Below, one piece after another: positions 18,108 through 27,818 of a DNA stretch of 45,408 nt (its first letter is position 1; each line of letters begins with the position of its first letter). Position numbers and translations under genes: made by a program. The stretch lies in the NCBI GenBank assembly GCA_001464055.1, contig LNET01000090.1, forward strand, positions 1 to 45,408, read 5' to 3'. Source of the stretch: Burkholderiales bacterium Ga0077543 (GTDB lineage Bacteria; Pseudomonadota; Gammaproteobacteria; Burkholderiales; Burkholderiaceae_C). The notes beneath the pieces were generated by a model. The model did no database searches and was not told the origin of the DNA. It saw only the letters and a program-made list of their open reading frames with translations.

Positions 18108-21100
18108 TCATTCGTACACAATCGTTGCAGAGCCTCCCTCGGCCACGCTGCGCCAGCGCACCAGGGCTTCGTCGCTGGGCCAGAAGCGGCCTTCGTCGCC
18201 CAGGTCCAGTTCGGCCGTGGCCTTGGCGCGATGCAGCTTCAGCCGCACCTGCAAGCCCTGGTGCACGGTGCCTTCGTCCATTTCCACACGCCGCGCCGGC
18301 CACAACCGCAGCACGTCGGCCACAGGCGGCATGCCGCCATTCACGGCCACGGCCAGGTGCTTGCCAAAACGCGCGCGGGCGGCCGGCAGGTCCCACAACA
18401 TATTGGCGTTCAAGCGCAGGCCGCCGGCGAAGCGGTCGACCTGCACCTTGCCTTGCACGATGACGAGCCGGTCTTCCTGCAGCAGTTCCTTGTGGGCGTC
18501 GATCAGGTCCTCGTTGACCACCGTCTCGATCGGCTCGCTGCCGTCGTCCAGGCGGAAGATCAGCACCCGGCCGCTGCGGCCGGGCACGGTGCGCGGGTCG
18601 GTGACGATGCCAGCCAGCAACTGCGGTTCGCGGCTGTCGGGCACGTCGGCGATGTCGCGCTTGACGAAGCGCCGCACCTCGCCGCGCCAGGCGTCGAACA
18701 GGTGGCCGCTGAAGAAGAAGCCCACGGCCGACTTCTCCTGCATCAAGCGTTCGCGAATGTCCCAGGGCGCCACGTGCACCAGCGCCGGTTCCTGGCTGCT
18801 GCTGCCGTGGCCGCCGGCTTCTTCGGGGCCGAAGTCGAACAGGCCCACCTGCAGCGCATTGGCGGCCTGGGTCTCGGCCCAGTCCATGGCCAGGCTGACG
18901 CTGGCGAGCAGGGCCGCGCGGTCAGGGTTCAGGCTGTCGAAGGCACCGGCCTTCACCAGCGCCTCGATCGCGCGCTTGTTGACCTTCTGCTTGTCGACGC
19001 GGGCGCAGAAGTCGAACAGGCTGCGGAAGGGGCCGCCACCCTCGCCGTTGGCGCCCTCCCGCGCGGCCACGATGGCCTCGATGGCGCTCTGCCCCGTGCC
19101 CTTCACCGCGCCCAGGCCGTAGCGCACGGTCTTGTCGGAGGTGGGCTCGAAGCGGTGCGTGCCGCGGTTCACGTCGGGCGGCTCGAACTTGATGCCGAAG
19201 GTCTTGGCATCGGCCAGCAGCACCTTGAGCTTGTCGGTGTTGTCGGCTTCGATCGTCATGTTGGCGGCAAAGAACTCCGCCGTGCAATGCACCTTGATCC
19301 AGGCCGTGTGGTAAGCCAGCAGCGAATAGGCCGCGGCATGGCTCTTGTTGAAGCCGTAGCCCGCGAACTTCTCCATCAGGTCGAAGACCTCGTTGGCCTT
19401 CTCGGGGGCGATGTCCTTCGCGGCCGCGCCTTCGCGGAAGATGGCGCGCTGCGTGGCCATCTCCTCGGCCTTCTTCTTGCCCATGGCGCGGCGCAGCAAG
19501 TCGGCACCGCCCAGGCTGTAGCCGCCCAGCACTCGCGCCGACTCCATCACCTGTTCCTGGTAGACGAAGATGCCGTAGGTCTCGGCCAGCACCGGCTCCA
19601 GCAGCGGATGAGGGTACTCCACCGTTTCCTTGCCGTTCTTGCGCGCGCAGAAGCTGGGAATGTTCTCCATCGGGCCGGGGCGGAACATGGCGTTCAGCGC
19701 GATCAGGTCTTCCAGCCGCGTCGGCTTGGCCTCGCGCAGCATGCCCTGCATGCCGCGGCTTTCGAACTGGAACACGGCTTCGGTGCGGCCTTCGGTGAAC
19801 AGGCGATAGACGCGGGCGTCGTCCAGCGGCACGGCTTCGTAGTTGAAATCCTTGCGGTTGGGGCGGCGCGCGCGGATGAATTGCTTCGCCAGTTCCAGGA
19901 TGGTCAGCGTGGCCAGACCCAGGAAGTCGAACTTCACCAGGCCGATGGCCTCGACATCGTCCTTGTCATACTGGCTGACCGCGCTGTCGCTGCCGGGCTG
20001 CTGATAGAGCGGACAGAAGTCGGTGATCTTGCCCGGCGCAATCAGCACGCCGCCGGCGTGCATGCCGATGTTGCGCACGATGCCTTCCACCCGTGTCGCC
20101 AGGCGCAGCAGTTCGGCCACCTCTTCCTCGGCAGCTTCGCGCTGCTCGAGTTCGGGCACTTCCTTGCGCACGTAGACCACGCCCGGGTCGATGTCGTCAG
20201 GGTTGCCGGGCACATGCGCCAGGGTGTAGGTCTTGCCGGGCAGGCCGGGCACCAGCTTGGCGACGCTGTCGACATGGCCGTAGCCCATGCCCAGCACCCG
20301 CCCCACGTCGCGCAGCGCGGCCTTGCTGGCCATGGTGCCGAAGGTGGCGATCTGGCTCACCGCGTCGCGGCCGTACTTGGCCTTGACGTAATCGATGACG
20401 CGGTCGCGGTTGGCCTGGCAGAAGTCGATGTCGAAGTCGGGCATCGACACCCGTTCGGGGTTCAGGAAACGCTCGAACAGCAGCTTGTACTGCAGGGGGT
20501 CCAGGTCGGTGATGAGCAGCGCATAGGCCACCAGCGAACCGGCGCCCGAGCCCCGGCCCGGGCCCACCGGGCAGCCGTTGTCGCGCGCCCAGACGATGAA
20601 GTCGCTGACGATGAGGAAGTAGCCCGGAAAGCCCATCTTCAGGATCGTCTGGATCTCGAATTCGAGCCGTTCGACATAACGCGGCCGTTCGCTGTCACGG
20701 CGCGCCGGGTCGGGGTACAGCGCGGCCAGGCGTTTTTCCAGCCCTTCGAAAGAGGCCTGGCGGAAGTAGTCGGCGATCGGCTGGCGCTGGCCGTCGATGA
20801 TGGGCGTGGGGAAGTCGGGCAGCTGCGGCTTGCCCAGCACCAGGCCCAGGCTGCAGCGGCGGGCAATTTCCACGCTGTTGGCCAGCGCGCTGGGCAGGTC
20901 GGCGAACAGGGCCGCCATCTCGGCCTGGGTCTTGAAGTACTGCTCGCGGCTGAAGCGCTTGCTGCGCTTGGGGTTGGCCAGGGTTTCGCCTTCGGCCACG
21001 CAGACGCGGGCCTCGTGGGCTTCGAAGTCTTCGGCTTGCAGGAACTGCACGGGGTGCGTGGCCACGACCGGCAGCTGCATTTCGGCGGCCAGCGGCACGG

Positions 21101-21689
21101 CGGCGCGCACATGGGCCTCGTTCGTGGCCAGGCCGGCGCGCTGCAGTTCGATGTAAAAGCGCTGCGGGAACAAGGCGGCCAGGAACGACGCCACCGAGCG
21201 CGCCCGGCCCGCGTCACCGGCCAGCAGGCCCATGCCCACCGCGCCCATGTCGGCGCCCGACAGGCAGATCAAGCCTTCGTTCAGTTCCTGCAGCCAGGCC
21301 CACTGCACCCAGGCCTGGCCACGCTGGGTGTTGCCCACCCAGGCACGCGCCAGCAGCTCGCACAGGTTCAGGTAGCCGCGGGTGTTCTGCACCAGCAGCA
21401 GCAAGCGGCTCGGGCTCTTGTCGGTGGCGCCACCCAGCGGGCCCTGCACCGCGGCCGGGGCCTGGGACGGCGACTCCATCCACACGTCCACGCCGACGAG
21501 CGGCTTCACGCCCTTCTTGCGGCAGGCGCTGTAGTGCTTGACGGCGCCGAACAGGTTGTTCAGGTCGGTGATGGCCAGGGCGCCCTGGCCATCGGCTCGG
21601 GCGGCTGCCGCCGCAGCGTCGATGCGCAGCGTGCCATCGACGACCGAGTATTCGCTGTGCGTGCGCAGGTGCACGAAAGAAGCAGGCAT
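18108..21689 (-). CDS. dnaE: DNA polymerase III alpha subunit
   Basis: The 1193-aa replicative polymerase catalytic subunit. It begins with the PHP domain (FVHLRTHSEYSVVDG, with the degenerate HLR found in E. coli DnaE). The catalytic aspartates lie in MPDFDIDFCQ (Asp420, Asp422) and VKFDFLGL (Asp588). The fingers/tower region contains KSHAAAYSLLAYHTAWIK, and the C-terminal half contains the HhH and OB-fold regions (GRVLIFRLDDGS). Length matches betaproteobacterial DnaE. It is transcribed alone, antiparallel to both neighbours, with a 134-bp divergent gap before trhO. Confidence 0.97.
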   Translation of the reverse strand: MPASFVHLRTHSEYSVVDGTLRIDAAAAAARADGQGALAITDLNNLFGAVKHYSACRKKGVKPLVGVDVWMESPSQAPAAVQGPLGGATDKSPSRLLLLVQNTRGYLNLCELLARAWVGNTQRGQAWVQWAWLQELNEGLICLSGADMGAVGMGLLAGDAGRARSVASFLAALFPQRFYIELQRAGLATNEAHVRAAVPLAAEMQLPVVATHPVQFLQAEDFEAHEARVCVAEGETLANPKRSKRFSREQYFKTQAEMAALFADLPSALANSVEIARRCSLGLVLGKPQLPDFPTPIIDGQRQPIADYFRQASFEGLEKRLAALYPDPARRDSERPRYVERLEFEIQTILKMGFPGYFLIVSDFIVWARDNGCPVGPGRGSGAGSLVAYALLITDLDPLQYKLLFERFLNPERVSMPDFDIDFCQANRDRVIDYVKAKYGRDAVSQIATFGTMASKAALRDVGRVLGMGYGHVDSVAKLVPGLPGKTYTLAHVPGNPDDIDPGVVYVRKEVPELEQREAAEEEVAELLRLATRVEGIVRNIGMHAGGVLIAPGKITDFCPLYQQPGSDSAVSQYDKDDVEAIGLVKFDFLGLATLTILELAKQFIRARRPNRKDFNYEAVPLDDARVYRLFTEGRTEAVFQFESRGMQGMLREAKPTRLEDLIALNAMFRPGPMENIPSFCARKNGKETVEYPHPLLEPVLAETYGIFVYQEQVMESARVLGGYSLGGADLLRRAMGKKKAEEMATQRAIFREGAAAKDIAPEKANEVFDLMEKFAGYGFNKSHAAAYSLLAYHTAWIKVHCTAEFFAANMTIEADNTDKLKVLLADAKTFGIKFEPPDVNRGTHRFEPTSDKTVRYGLGAVKGTGQSAIEAIVAAREGANGEGGGPFRSLFDFCARVDKQKVNKRAIEALVKAGAFDSLNPDRAALLASVSLAMDWAETQAANALQVGLFDFGPEEAGGHGSSSQEPALVHVAPWDIRERLMQEKSAVGFFFSGHLFDAWRGEVRRFVKRDIADVPDSREPQLLAGIVTDPRTVPGRSGRVLIFRLDDGSEPIETVVNEDLIDAHKELLQEDRLVIVQGKVQVDRFAGGLRLNANMLWDLPAARARFGKHLAVAVNGGMPPVADVLRLWPARRVEMDEGTVHQGLQVRLKLHRAKATAELDLGDEGRFWPSDEALVRWRSVAEGGSATIVYE

Positions 21690-21823
21690 CAGGGGGAATC
21701 TTCCAGTTGAAGAGGAACAGGAGCGCAGAGACGGCGACGGTCGCCACCCACGGCCAGCGCAGCGTCGACGGACAGAAACTCGCCGCAGCGGATTATCGAC
21801 AGCGTCTCCCTACAATTCGGCCC

Positions 21824-22585
21824 GTGTCTGACGATTCCCCGATTTCCATCGCCGCGGCCTACCGCTTCGTGCCCATCGTCGACGGGCCCACCCTGCGCGA
21901 GCGCCTGTTCGCCAGCGGCCAGCAGGCCGGCCTGAAAGGCACACTGCTGCTGGCCGAAGAAGGCATCAACTTCACGTTGGCCGCCGCGCCGCGCGCGCTG
22001 CACGCCTGGCTTGGCGAATTGCAGCATGACCCGCGCTTTGCCGTGCTGGACATCAAGTTCAGTCAGGCCACCGCCCTGCCCTTTCGCCACCTGCGGGTGA
22101 AGCTCAAGGGCGAGATCATCCGCATGAATCAACCCACCGTGCGCCCGCAGGCCGGCCGCGCGCCCGCGGTCGACGGCGCCACGCTGTCACGCTGGCTGGC
22201 TGCCGGTCACTGCGACGAAGGTCGCCCGGTGGTGATGCTGGACACGCGCAACGCCTTCGAGGTCGACGCCGGCGCCTTCGAGGGCGCCATCGACTGGCGG
22301 CTGTCGCGCTTCGGCGAGTTCCCCGCCGCGCTGGCAGCACACCGCGAGCAATTGCGGGGCAAGACCGTGGTCAGCTATTGCACCGGTGGCATCCGCTGCG
22401 AGAAGGCCGCGCTGTGGATGGCCGAGCAGGGCGTGCCGCATGTGCTGCAGCTCGACGGCGGCGTGTTGCGCTACTTCGAGACCGAGGCCCGCGCCGGCAT
22501 GGCGCCGCACTGGCGCGGCGAATGCGTGGTCTTCGACGACCGTGGTGCGGTCGCTGCCGACCTGTCACCGGCCGGGCGCGAATGA
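21824..22585 (+). CDS. trhO: tRNA uridine(34) hydroxylase, rhodanese-type
   Basis: A 253-aa protein of the TrhO/YceA family, which makes 5-hydroxyuridine at tRNA wobble position 34. The N-terminal ferredoxin-like domain carries LLAEEGINFTLA. The central rhodanese domain (about residues 115-225) has VVMLDTRNAFEVDAGAFEGA and the active cysteine Cys186 in YCTGGIRCEKA. The GTG at 21824 gives the family's usual N-terminus (AAAYRFVPI). The stop overlaps the start of the next gene by four bases (ATGA). Confidence 0.9.
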   Translation: MSDDSPISIAAAYRFVPIVDGPTLRERLFASGQQAGLKGTLLLAEEGINFTLAAAPRALHAWLGELQHDPRFAVLDIKFSQATALPFRHLRVKLKGEIIRMNQPTVRPQAGRAPAVDGATLSRWLAAGHCDEGRPVVMLDTRNAFEVDAGAFEGAIDWRLSRFGEFPAALAAHREQLRGKTVVSYCTGGIRCEKAALWMAEQGVPHVLQLDGGVLRYFETEARAGMAPHWRGECVVFDDRGAVAADLSPAGRE

Positions 22586-23541
22586 ACTGGCTGCCACGCC
22601 TGCTGGGCGTGCTGCTGATCCTGTCAGCCCTGGTGCTGGCGCTGTCGCGCGCGCCCGAGGTGCCGGCCGAAGGCCTGGTGGCACGCTGGGCGCCGCCGCC
22701 GTCGGACTTCATTGCCGTGCGCGACATGGTCGTGCACGTGCGCGACGAAGGCCCCCGCGACGACCCGGAGCCCATCGTGCTGCTACATGGCACCTCGGCC
22801 AGCCTGCACACCTGGGACGGCTGGACACTGGCGCTGAAGCGTCACAAGCGGGTCGTCCGCTTCGACCTGCCAGGCTTCGGCCTGACCGGGCCCTTCGCCG
22901 GTGAATACGCGCCCGACGACTACCGCGGCGACGCCTATGCGCGCTTCGTGCTCGACGTGATGGACGCGCTGAAACTGCAGCGCGCCGTGCTGGCTGGCAA
23001 TTCCCTGGGCGGCGAAGTCGCCTGGCGCGTCGCGTCGCTGGCGCCCGAGCGCGTCACCCGGCTGGTGCTGCTGAACGCCACCGGGCTCGACCACAAGCCC
23101 GAATCGGTGCCGCTGGGCTTCGTGCTTGCACGGCTGCCGGTGATCAGCACATTGGGTGAGAGCATCATGCCGCGCGAACTGGTGGCCGCCAGCATCGCCA
23201 GCGTCTACGGCAGTCCGGCCAAGGTGACGCCGGAGCTCGTCGACCGCTACTACCAGCTGACTCTGCGCGAAGGCAACCGCCGCGCGCTCTCTTTGCGGCT
23301 TCGCCAGCTGGAACCCGGCGCGGCCGCAGACCGGCTTGCGCAGCTGAAACAGCCGACACTGATACTCTGGGGTGGCCGCGACCGGCTCGTCCCGCCGCCG
23401 GCTGGCGAAGAGATGCAGCGTCGCATCCCTGGCAGCCAGCGCCAGGTGTTCGAAGCGCTGGGCCATGTGCCGCAGGAAGAAGACCCCGTCGCGACAGTCC
23501 GGCCAGTGCAGGCCTTCCTGGGCCTGCCCATCACCCCTTGA
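22582..23541 (+). CDS. Membrane-anchored alpha/beta hydrolase
   Basis: A 319-aa alpha/beta-hydrolase fold protein with an N-terminal anchor or uncleaved signal (LLGVLLILSALVLAL). The oxyanion-hole motif is LLHGTSASLHTW. The nucleophile elbow GNSLGG carries Ser141. The acid is probably in LWGGRDRLVPP and the base in LGHVPQEE. The substrate cannot be predicted; esterases and hydrolases of aromatic compounds share these motifs. It is coupled to trhO by an ATGA overlap and is followed 21 bases later by a metal-binding protein. Confidence 0.85.
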   Translation: MNWLPRLLGVLLILSALVLALSRAPEVPAEGLVARWAPPPSDFIAVRDMVVHVRDEGPRDDPEPIVLLHGTSASLHTWDGWTLALKRHKRVVRFDLPGFGLTGPFAGEYAPDDYRGDAYARFVLDVMDALKLQRAVLAGNSLGGEVAWRVASLAPERVTRLVLLNATGLDHKPESVPLGFVLARLPVISTLGESIMPRELVAASIASVYGSPAKVTPELVDRYYQLTLREGNRRALSLRLRQLEPGAAADRLAQLKQPTLILWGGRDRLVPPPAGEEMQRRIPGSQRQVFEALGHVPQEEDPVATVRPVQAFLGLPITP

Positions 23542-23562
23542 TAACCCCCTGAGGAGCGCCCC

Positions 23563-23754
23563 GTGATCACATTCGACATCCCCGCCATCAGTTGCGGCCA
23601 CTGCGTGCGCGCCGTCACCGAAGCCCTGCATGCCGTCGACCCGCAGGCCCAGGTGCGGGTGGACCTGCCCACCCACCAAGTGAAGGTGCAGACCAGCGCC
23701 ACGCGCGAAGCCCTGGTGGCACGGCTGGTGGAAGCCGGCTACCCGCCGGCCTGA
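23563..23754 (+). CDS. Heavy-metal-associated domain protein (CopZ-like)
   Basis: A 63-aa single HMA domain with the metal-binding SCGHC at Cys11 and Cys14 and a normal beta-alpha-beta-beta-alpha-beta length. Such proteins carry Cu(I) or other soft metals to P-type ATPases. No ATPase is adjacent. It starts with GTG after GAGGAG at 23551-23556. Confidence 0.85.
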   Translation: MITFDIPAISCGHCVRAVTEALHAVDPQAQVRVDLPTHQVKVQTSATREALVARLVEAGYPPA

Positions 23755-23811
23755 CGCCAGCAGGGTGGGCGCCAGCTGAGTACACTTCGCGCCCCTCGCA
23801 CGACGCCCCCC

Positions 23812-24270
23812 ATGGCCGGCATCCACATCACCGACATCGAAGCCGCCATCAACTGGTGGCGCGAACGTTCACCCTCGCCCGACGGCATCACCGCCTGCTC
23901 TGAAGTGCTGGCGCTGGCCGAGGTGTACGCGCTGATGGTGTACTACCGCGAGCCACTGTGCGACGAGGCGACCATGCCGAAAAAGGCCCAGGCGGCCTGG
24001 CTGGCCTGGTACGGCAGCACACCCGACGCGCCCTGCATCGCGATCTGCAGCACCAGCCAGGGCGACCCGGTATGCAAGGGCTGCGGTCGCAGTTTCGACG
24101 AAGTGCAGCACTGGCCAGGCTTCACGCCCGGCGAAAAGCGCGCCGTGTGGCGCCGCATCACGATGGAAGGCACGGCCTGGCGCTTCAATCGCTATGCCGA
24201 GCGGGCGCGCGAGGCAATGTCTGCGCCCCCGCAACCCGACTTGCCTTCCACCCGGCCCGAGGCGCCTTGA
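23812..24270 (+). CDS. DUF3717-DUF1289 protein
   Basis: A 152-aa protein combining two small domains. Residues 1-60 (ITDIEAAINWWRERSP and ALAEVYALMVYY) resemble DUF3717, a betaproteobacterial domain. Residues 72-120 carry the DUF1289 cysteine motif PCIAICSTSQGDPVCKGCGR followed by WPGFTPGEKRAVWRRI, a likely small metal site. Function is unknown for both. Its stop overlaps the TTG start of the downstream MATE gene (TTGA). Confidence 0.78.
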   Translation: MAGIHITDIEAAINWWRERSPSPDGITACSEVLALAEVYALMVYYREPLCDEATMPKKAQAAWLAWYGSTPDAPCIAICSTSQGDPVCKGCGRSFDEVQHWPGFTPGEKRAVWRRITMEGTAWRFNRYAERAREAMSAPPQPDLPSTRPEAP

Positions 24271-25670
24271 GCCACGGCTTCAGGCACAACGTCGGTCGCA
24301 TCGTACCGCTGGCCTGGCCAGTGCTGGTGGGGCAGCTGGCCGTGCTGGGCTTCGCGACGGTCGACGTGATCATGGTCGCGCGCTTTGCCGCGGCCGACCT
24401 GGCCGCGCTGGCGGTGGGCGGTGCGGCCTATATGACCATCTTCATCGGCTTCATGGGCGTGGTCATGGCGGTGGGGCCGATCGTCGGCCAGCTCTTCGGT
24501 GCAGCCCAGCATGCCCAGGCCGGCCGCCAGGTGCACCAGGCGGTGTGGGTGGCGCTGGGGGTCTCGGTGCTGGGCTGTGTGCTGCTGGCTTTTCCGGCGC
24601 CCTTCCTGTCGCTGGCCCGGGCCTCGCCCGAAATGGGCGAGAAGGTGCGCGGATACCTGCTCGCCCTGGCCTTTTCACTGCCTGCGTCGATGCTGTTCGC
24701 GGTCTACCGAGGCTTCAACAACGCCGTCTCGCGCCCGAAGGCCGTGATGCTGCTGCAGCTGGGCGGTCTGGCGCTGAAGCTGCCGCTGTCGGCCCTGCTG
24801 GTGTTCGGCCAGCCCGCCATCGGCCTGCCGGCGCTGGGCGTGCTGGGCTGCGGCATCGCCACCGCTCTGTGCATGTGGGCGCAGCTGCTGGCGGCAGCAG
24901 TGATTCTGTGGCGCGACCCGTTCTACGCCCCCTTCCAGGTGACCGGCCGGCGGCTGGACGCCCCCAGCCGCCCGGCACTGCTGGCCCAGCTGAAGCTGGG
25001 CATCCCCATCGGCGCCACGATCCTGGTGGAGGTCACGGGATTCGCCTTCATGGCGCTGTTCATCGCCCGCATCGGCACCACCGAAGTGGCCGGCCACCAG
25101 GTGGCGATGAACCTGGTGTCGCTCCTGTTCATGGTGCCGATGGCCATCGGCAACGCCAGCGGTACGCTGGTGGCTCAGCGCATCGGTGCCGTCGATCCCG
25201 AAGACGCGCGCCGCCTGGCCTGGCACAGCCTGGCGCTGGGCATGGGCGTGGCCGGGGTGATGGGCTGCGTGGTCTACCTGGGCCGTGAACTCGTGGTCGG
25301 CCTGTACACCGGCGACGCCGTGGTCGTGGCGGCAGCGTTGCCGCTGATCACCTGGCTGGTCATCTTCCACCTGGCCGACGCCGTGCAGGCCATCACCGCC
25401 TTCGTGCTGCGCGCCTATCGCATCGCCACCGTGCCGGTGCTCATCTACGTGGCCGCGCTCTGGGGCGTGGGGCTGGGCGGCGGCTATCTGCTGGCCTTCA
25501 ATGTCGGCGGCGCGGTGCCTGCGGCATTGCAGGGTGCGCCCGGCTACTGGGTCGCGGCCACCGCCGGGCTGGTGGTGGCTGCAGGCTTGCTGACGGCCTT
25601 CATGGCCTGGGTGCTGCGCCGGACGACGCCCGCGGCTCAGACCGCACAGGCGCGCCGGCCCGCCGTCTAG
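24267..25670 (+). CDS. MATE family efflux transporter
   Basis: A 467-aa, 12-helix multidrug and toxin extrusion protein of the NorM type, an Na+ or H+ antiporter. The two MatE repeats can be seen: the first starts PLAWPVLVGQLAVLGFATVD and contains VGPIVGQLFGAAQ; the second starts LKLGIPIGATILVEVTGFAF and contains MAIGNASGTLVAQRIGA. The start is a TTG overlapping the preceding stop. It ends 18 bases from the convergent sensor-kinase gene, with no clear terminator between. Confidence 0.9.
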   Translation: MSHGFRHNVGRIVPLAWPVLVGQLAVLGFATVDVIMVARFAAADLAALAVGGAAYMTIFIGFMGVVMAVGPIVGQLFGAAQHAQAGRQVHQAVWVALGVSVLGCVLLAFPAPFLSLARASPEMGEKVRGYLLALAFSLPASMLFAVYRGFNNAVSRPKAVMLLQLGGLALKLPLSALLVFGQPAIGLPALGVLGCGIATALCMWAQLLAAAVILWRDPFYAPFQVTGRRLDAPSRPALLAQLKLGIPIGATILVEVTGFAFMALFIARIGTTEVAGHQVAMNLVSLLFMVPMAIGNASGTLVAQRIGAVDPEDARRLAWHSLALGMGVAGVMGCVVYLGRELVVGLYTGDAVVVAAALPLITWLVIFHLADAVQAITAFVLRAYRIATVPVLIYVAALWGVGLGGGYLLAFNVGGAVPAALQGAPGYWVAATAGLVVAAGLLTAFMAWVLRRTTPAAQTAQARRPAV

Positions 25671-25688
25671 CCCGCGCAGCCAGCGTAC

Positions 25689-27065
25689 CTAGCCGTGCTG
25701 TGGCAACTGCAGCTCGAAGCAGCTGCCGCCACCCTCGCGCGCAAGGCAGCGCACGCTGCCGCCATGGCGCGTGGCAATCTGCCGCACCAGGGCCAGCCCC
25801 AGGCCGACGCCGCCTTCGCGCTCGGCCTGCCCGGGCAGGCGGAAGAAGGCTTCGAAGATGCGTTCGCGAAAAGCCTCGGGCACACCCGGGCCGCGGTCGC
25901 AGACCTTCAGCAGGACGTCGCTGCGCGGTCCCGGCCCGGCCAGGGAGACGCTGACCTCGATCTCGCTGCCGCCATGGCGACGGGCGTTCTCGAGCAGGTT
26001 GCGCACGGCGCGCCGCAACAGCCTTTCGTCGCCAGACACGAGCTGCGAGGACCCCGTCTCGTCTGCGGCCACCACGGCCCCCACGCGCGAGGCTTCCTCG
26101 GCCACGACGGCCAGCAGCGCCACCGGATCGTGCCTGTCGAGCTGCGCGGCGGCATCCAGCCGGCTGGCCAGCAACACTTCTTCGACGAGCGCATCGAGCT
26201 CGGCGATGTTGGTGTCGATCTCGCGCTTGAGCCGGGCGCGCTGGGCTTCGGGGGCCTCGTCCATCAGCGACACCGCCATCTTCAGTCGCGCCAGCGGGCT
26301 GCGCAGTTCGTGGCTGGCGTTGGCCAGCAGGCTCTGGTGCGAACGCAGCAACACCTCGATGCGGCCAGCGGCCCGGTTGAAGCTGGCACCGACTGCCGCG
26401 ACCTCGTCGCCGCCGTCCTCGGCCACACGCTGGTGCAGCGCGCCGGCACCGAAGGCCTCGACGCCCTGTTTCAGCGATTCCAGGCGCCGGGTCAGCCGGC
26501 GAACCACCGGGAAAGCGCCCGCTGCCACGGCCATGAACAGCACCACCAGCAGCGCTGCCAGGCCCACGCCGTCCGACAGCGCGCGGATGCCGAACCAGGG
26601 CACGCGGAAGTCGGACGGCGGGGGGCCGGCTTCACGGGGACCGGGGCCGCCGGCCAGCGACCGCGCAGCGCGGAAGGCGCCAGGTCGCGTCACCCACAAG
26701 GTGCGCCCGTCGTCGAGCCGGATCGCCATCAGGCGCCCGGCGGCGCCCGGGTTGTCGAGGTCTCGGCGCAGGAACGACGCACTGGCCGCCACGCGCTGGC
26801 CTGCGGCGTCGTCCAGCGCCATGGGTACGCGCAAGCGCTGCGACCAGTCGTTCAGGGCCTCGACCTGTTCAGGCGTGCTGGCTTCTGCAGGGGGCAGCGA
26901 ACGCTGCAGCAGGTCGGCCCAGGCCGACATGCGCTCGCGCACCACGGTCTCGGTCTGCACACGCTGTTCGTCCAGATGACGCTGCACCAGCCAGCCCGAA
27001 ACCGCGGCGAACAGCGCCAGGGCCAGCACCACCGTGAGGTAGATGCGCAGGTACAGCGACTTCAC
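25689..27065 (-). CDS. Two-component sensor histidine kinase (CpxA/RstB-like)
   Basis: A 458-aa classical kinase: TM1 (about 5-25), periplasmic loop with a Gly/Pro-rich stretch (139-151), TM2 (164-187), HAMP (188-240), HisKA with His252 (SHELRSPLARL), then HATPase with NLLENARRHGG, DRGPGVPE and GVGLGLALVR. The GTG start at 27065 is one base beyond the response-regulator stop, so the two are coupled. The CpxP/Spy-like gene at the head of the operon suggests it senses envelope or metal stress. Confidence 0.9.
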   Translation of the reverse strand: MKSLYLRIYLTVVLALALFAAVSGWLVQRHLDEQRVQTETVVRERMSAWADLLQRSLPPAEASTPEQVEALNDWSQRLRVPMALDDAAGQRVAASASFLRRDLDNPGAAGRLMAIRLDDGRTLWVTRPGAFRAARSLAGGPGPREAGPPPSDFRVPWFGIRALSDGVGLAALLVVLFMAVAAGAFPVVRRLTRRLESLKQGVEAFGAGALHQRVAEDGGDEVAAVGASFNRAAGRIEVLLRSHQSLLANASHELRSPLARLKMAVSLMDEAPEAQRARLKREIDTNIAELDALVEEVLLASRLDAAAQLDRHDPVALLAVVAEEASRVGAVVAADETGSSQLVSGDERLLRRAVRNLLENARRHGGSEIEVSVSLAGPGPRSDVLLKVCDRGPGVPEAFRERIFEAFFRLPGQAEREGGVGLGLALVRQIATRHGGSVRCLAREGGGSCFELQLPQHG

Positions 27066-27066
27066 G

Positions 27067-27792
27067 CTAGCCCTCGCCGTCGCGGGTGTCCTGACTGTCC
27101 TGCTTGCGCGCGAAGACGTAACCCGCACCGCGCACCGTGAGCACGCGGCGCGGGGCCTTGGGGTCGTCTTCGATGACGGCACGGATGCGCGAGATGTGCA
27201 CGTCGATGCTGCGGTCGAAGGCCTCCAGCGGGTGGCCCTTCAGCGCATCCATGATCTGGTCGCGCGACAGCACCCGGCCTGGGCTCTGGGCCAGCACCGT
27301 GAGCAGATCGAACTGGTGGCTGGTCAGGTCGCAGGGGCCCCCGTCCAGCCGCGCCTGGCGAGCACCCAGGTCGATTTCCAGGCGACCGAACACGAGCACG
27401 TCGTCGGCCTGCTGTTCGGGCAGCGCGCGGCGCAGCAGGGCCTTCACGCGGGCCAGCAATTCGCGCGGTTCGAAAGGCTTGGGCAGGTAGTCGTCGGCAC
27501 CCAGCTCCAGGCCGACGATGCGGTCGGTGGGTTCGCCGCGAGCCGTCAGCATCAACAGGGGCAGGCGTCGCGTACGCGGGTTGGCGCGCAACTCGCGGGT
27601 CATGTCCAGGCCATCGCCGTCGGGCAGCATCAGGTCGAGCAGCAGGGCGTCGTAAGCCATGTTGCGCAGCCGGTCCCGGCCCTGGGCCAGGCTGCCGGCG
27701 GTGTCGACATCGAAGCCGTTGCGGCGCAGATAGTCGCCCACCATGTCGGTGAGGCGGGCGTCGTCGTCGATCAGGAGCAGTCGGCTGGTCAC
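27067..27792 (-). CDS. OmpR-family response regulator
   Basis: A 241-aa regulator with a receiver domain (acidic pair in LIDDDARL, phospho-acceptor Asp53 in LLLDLMLPDGDG, Lys105 in LPKPFEP) and a C-terminal winged-helix domain (CDLTSHQFDLLTVLAQSPGR, then DVHISRIRAVIEDDPKAPRR and VRGAGYVF). It starts with GTG at 27792, 26 bases after the CpxP/Spy-like stop, and precedes its kinase by one base. It probably autoregulates the operon. Confidence 0.93.
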   Translation of the reverse strand: MTSRLLLIDDDARLTDMVGDYLRRNGFDVDTAGSLAQGRDRLRNMAYDALLLDLMLPDGDGLDMTRELRANPRTRRLPLLMLTARGEPTDRIVGLELGADDYLPKPFEPRELLARVKALLRRALPEQQADDVLVFGRLEIDLGARQARLDGGPCDLTSHQFDLLTVLAQSPGRVLSRDQIMDALKGHPLEAFDRSIDVHISRIRAVIEDDPKAPRRVLTVRGAGYVFARKQDSQDTRDGEG

Positions 27793-27818
27793 GGCTTCGG
27801 GTCTGGGGCGGGGGCAGT

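Noticed and set aside
18087..21710. Long open frame on the plus strand opposite dnaE (about 1200 codons)
   Set aside because: It mirrors dnaE codon structure on the other strand, has biased His/Gln/Val/Gly composition and no domain; a GC-bias artefact.
21811..21816. TACAAT as a -10 for trhO
   Set aside because: No acceptable -35 at the proper distance was seen.
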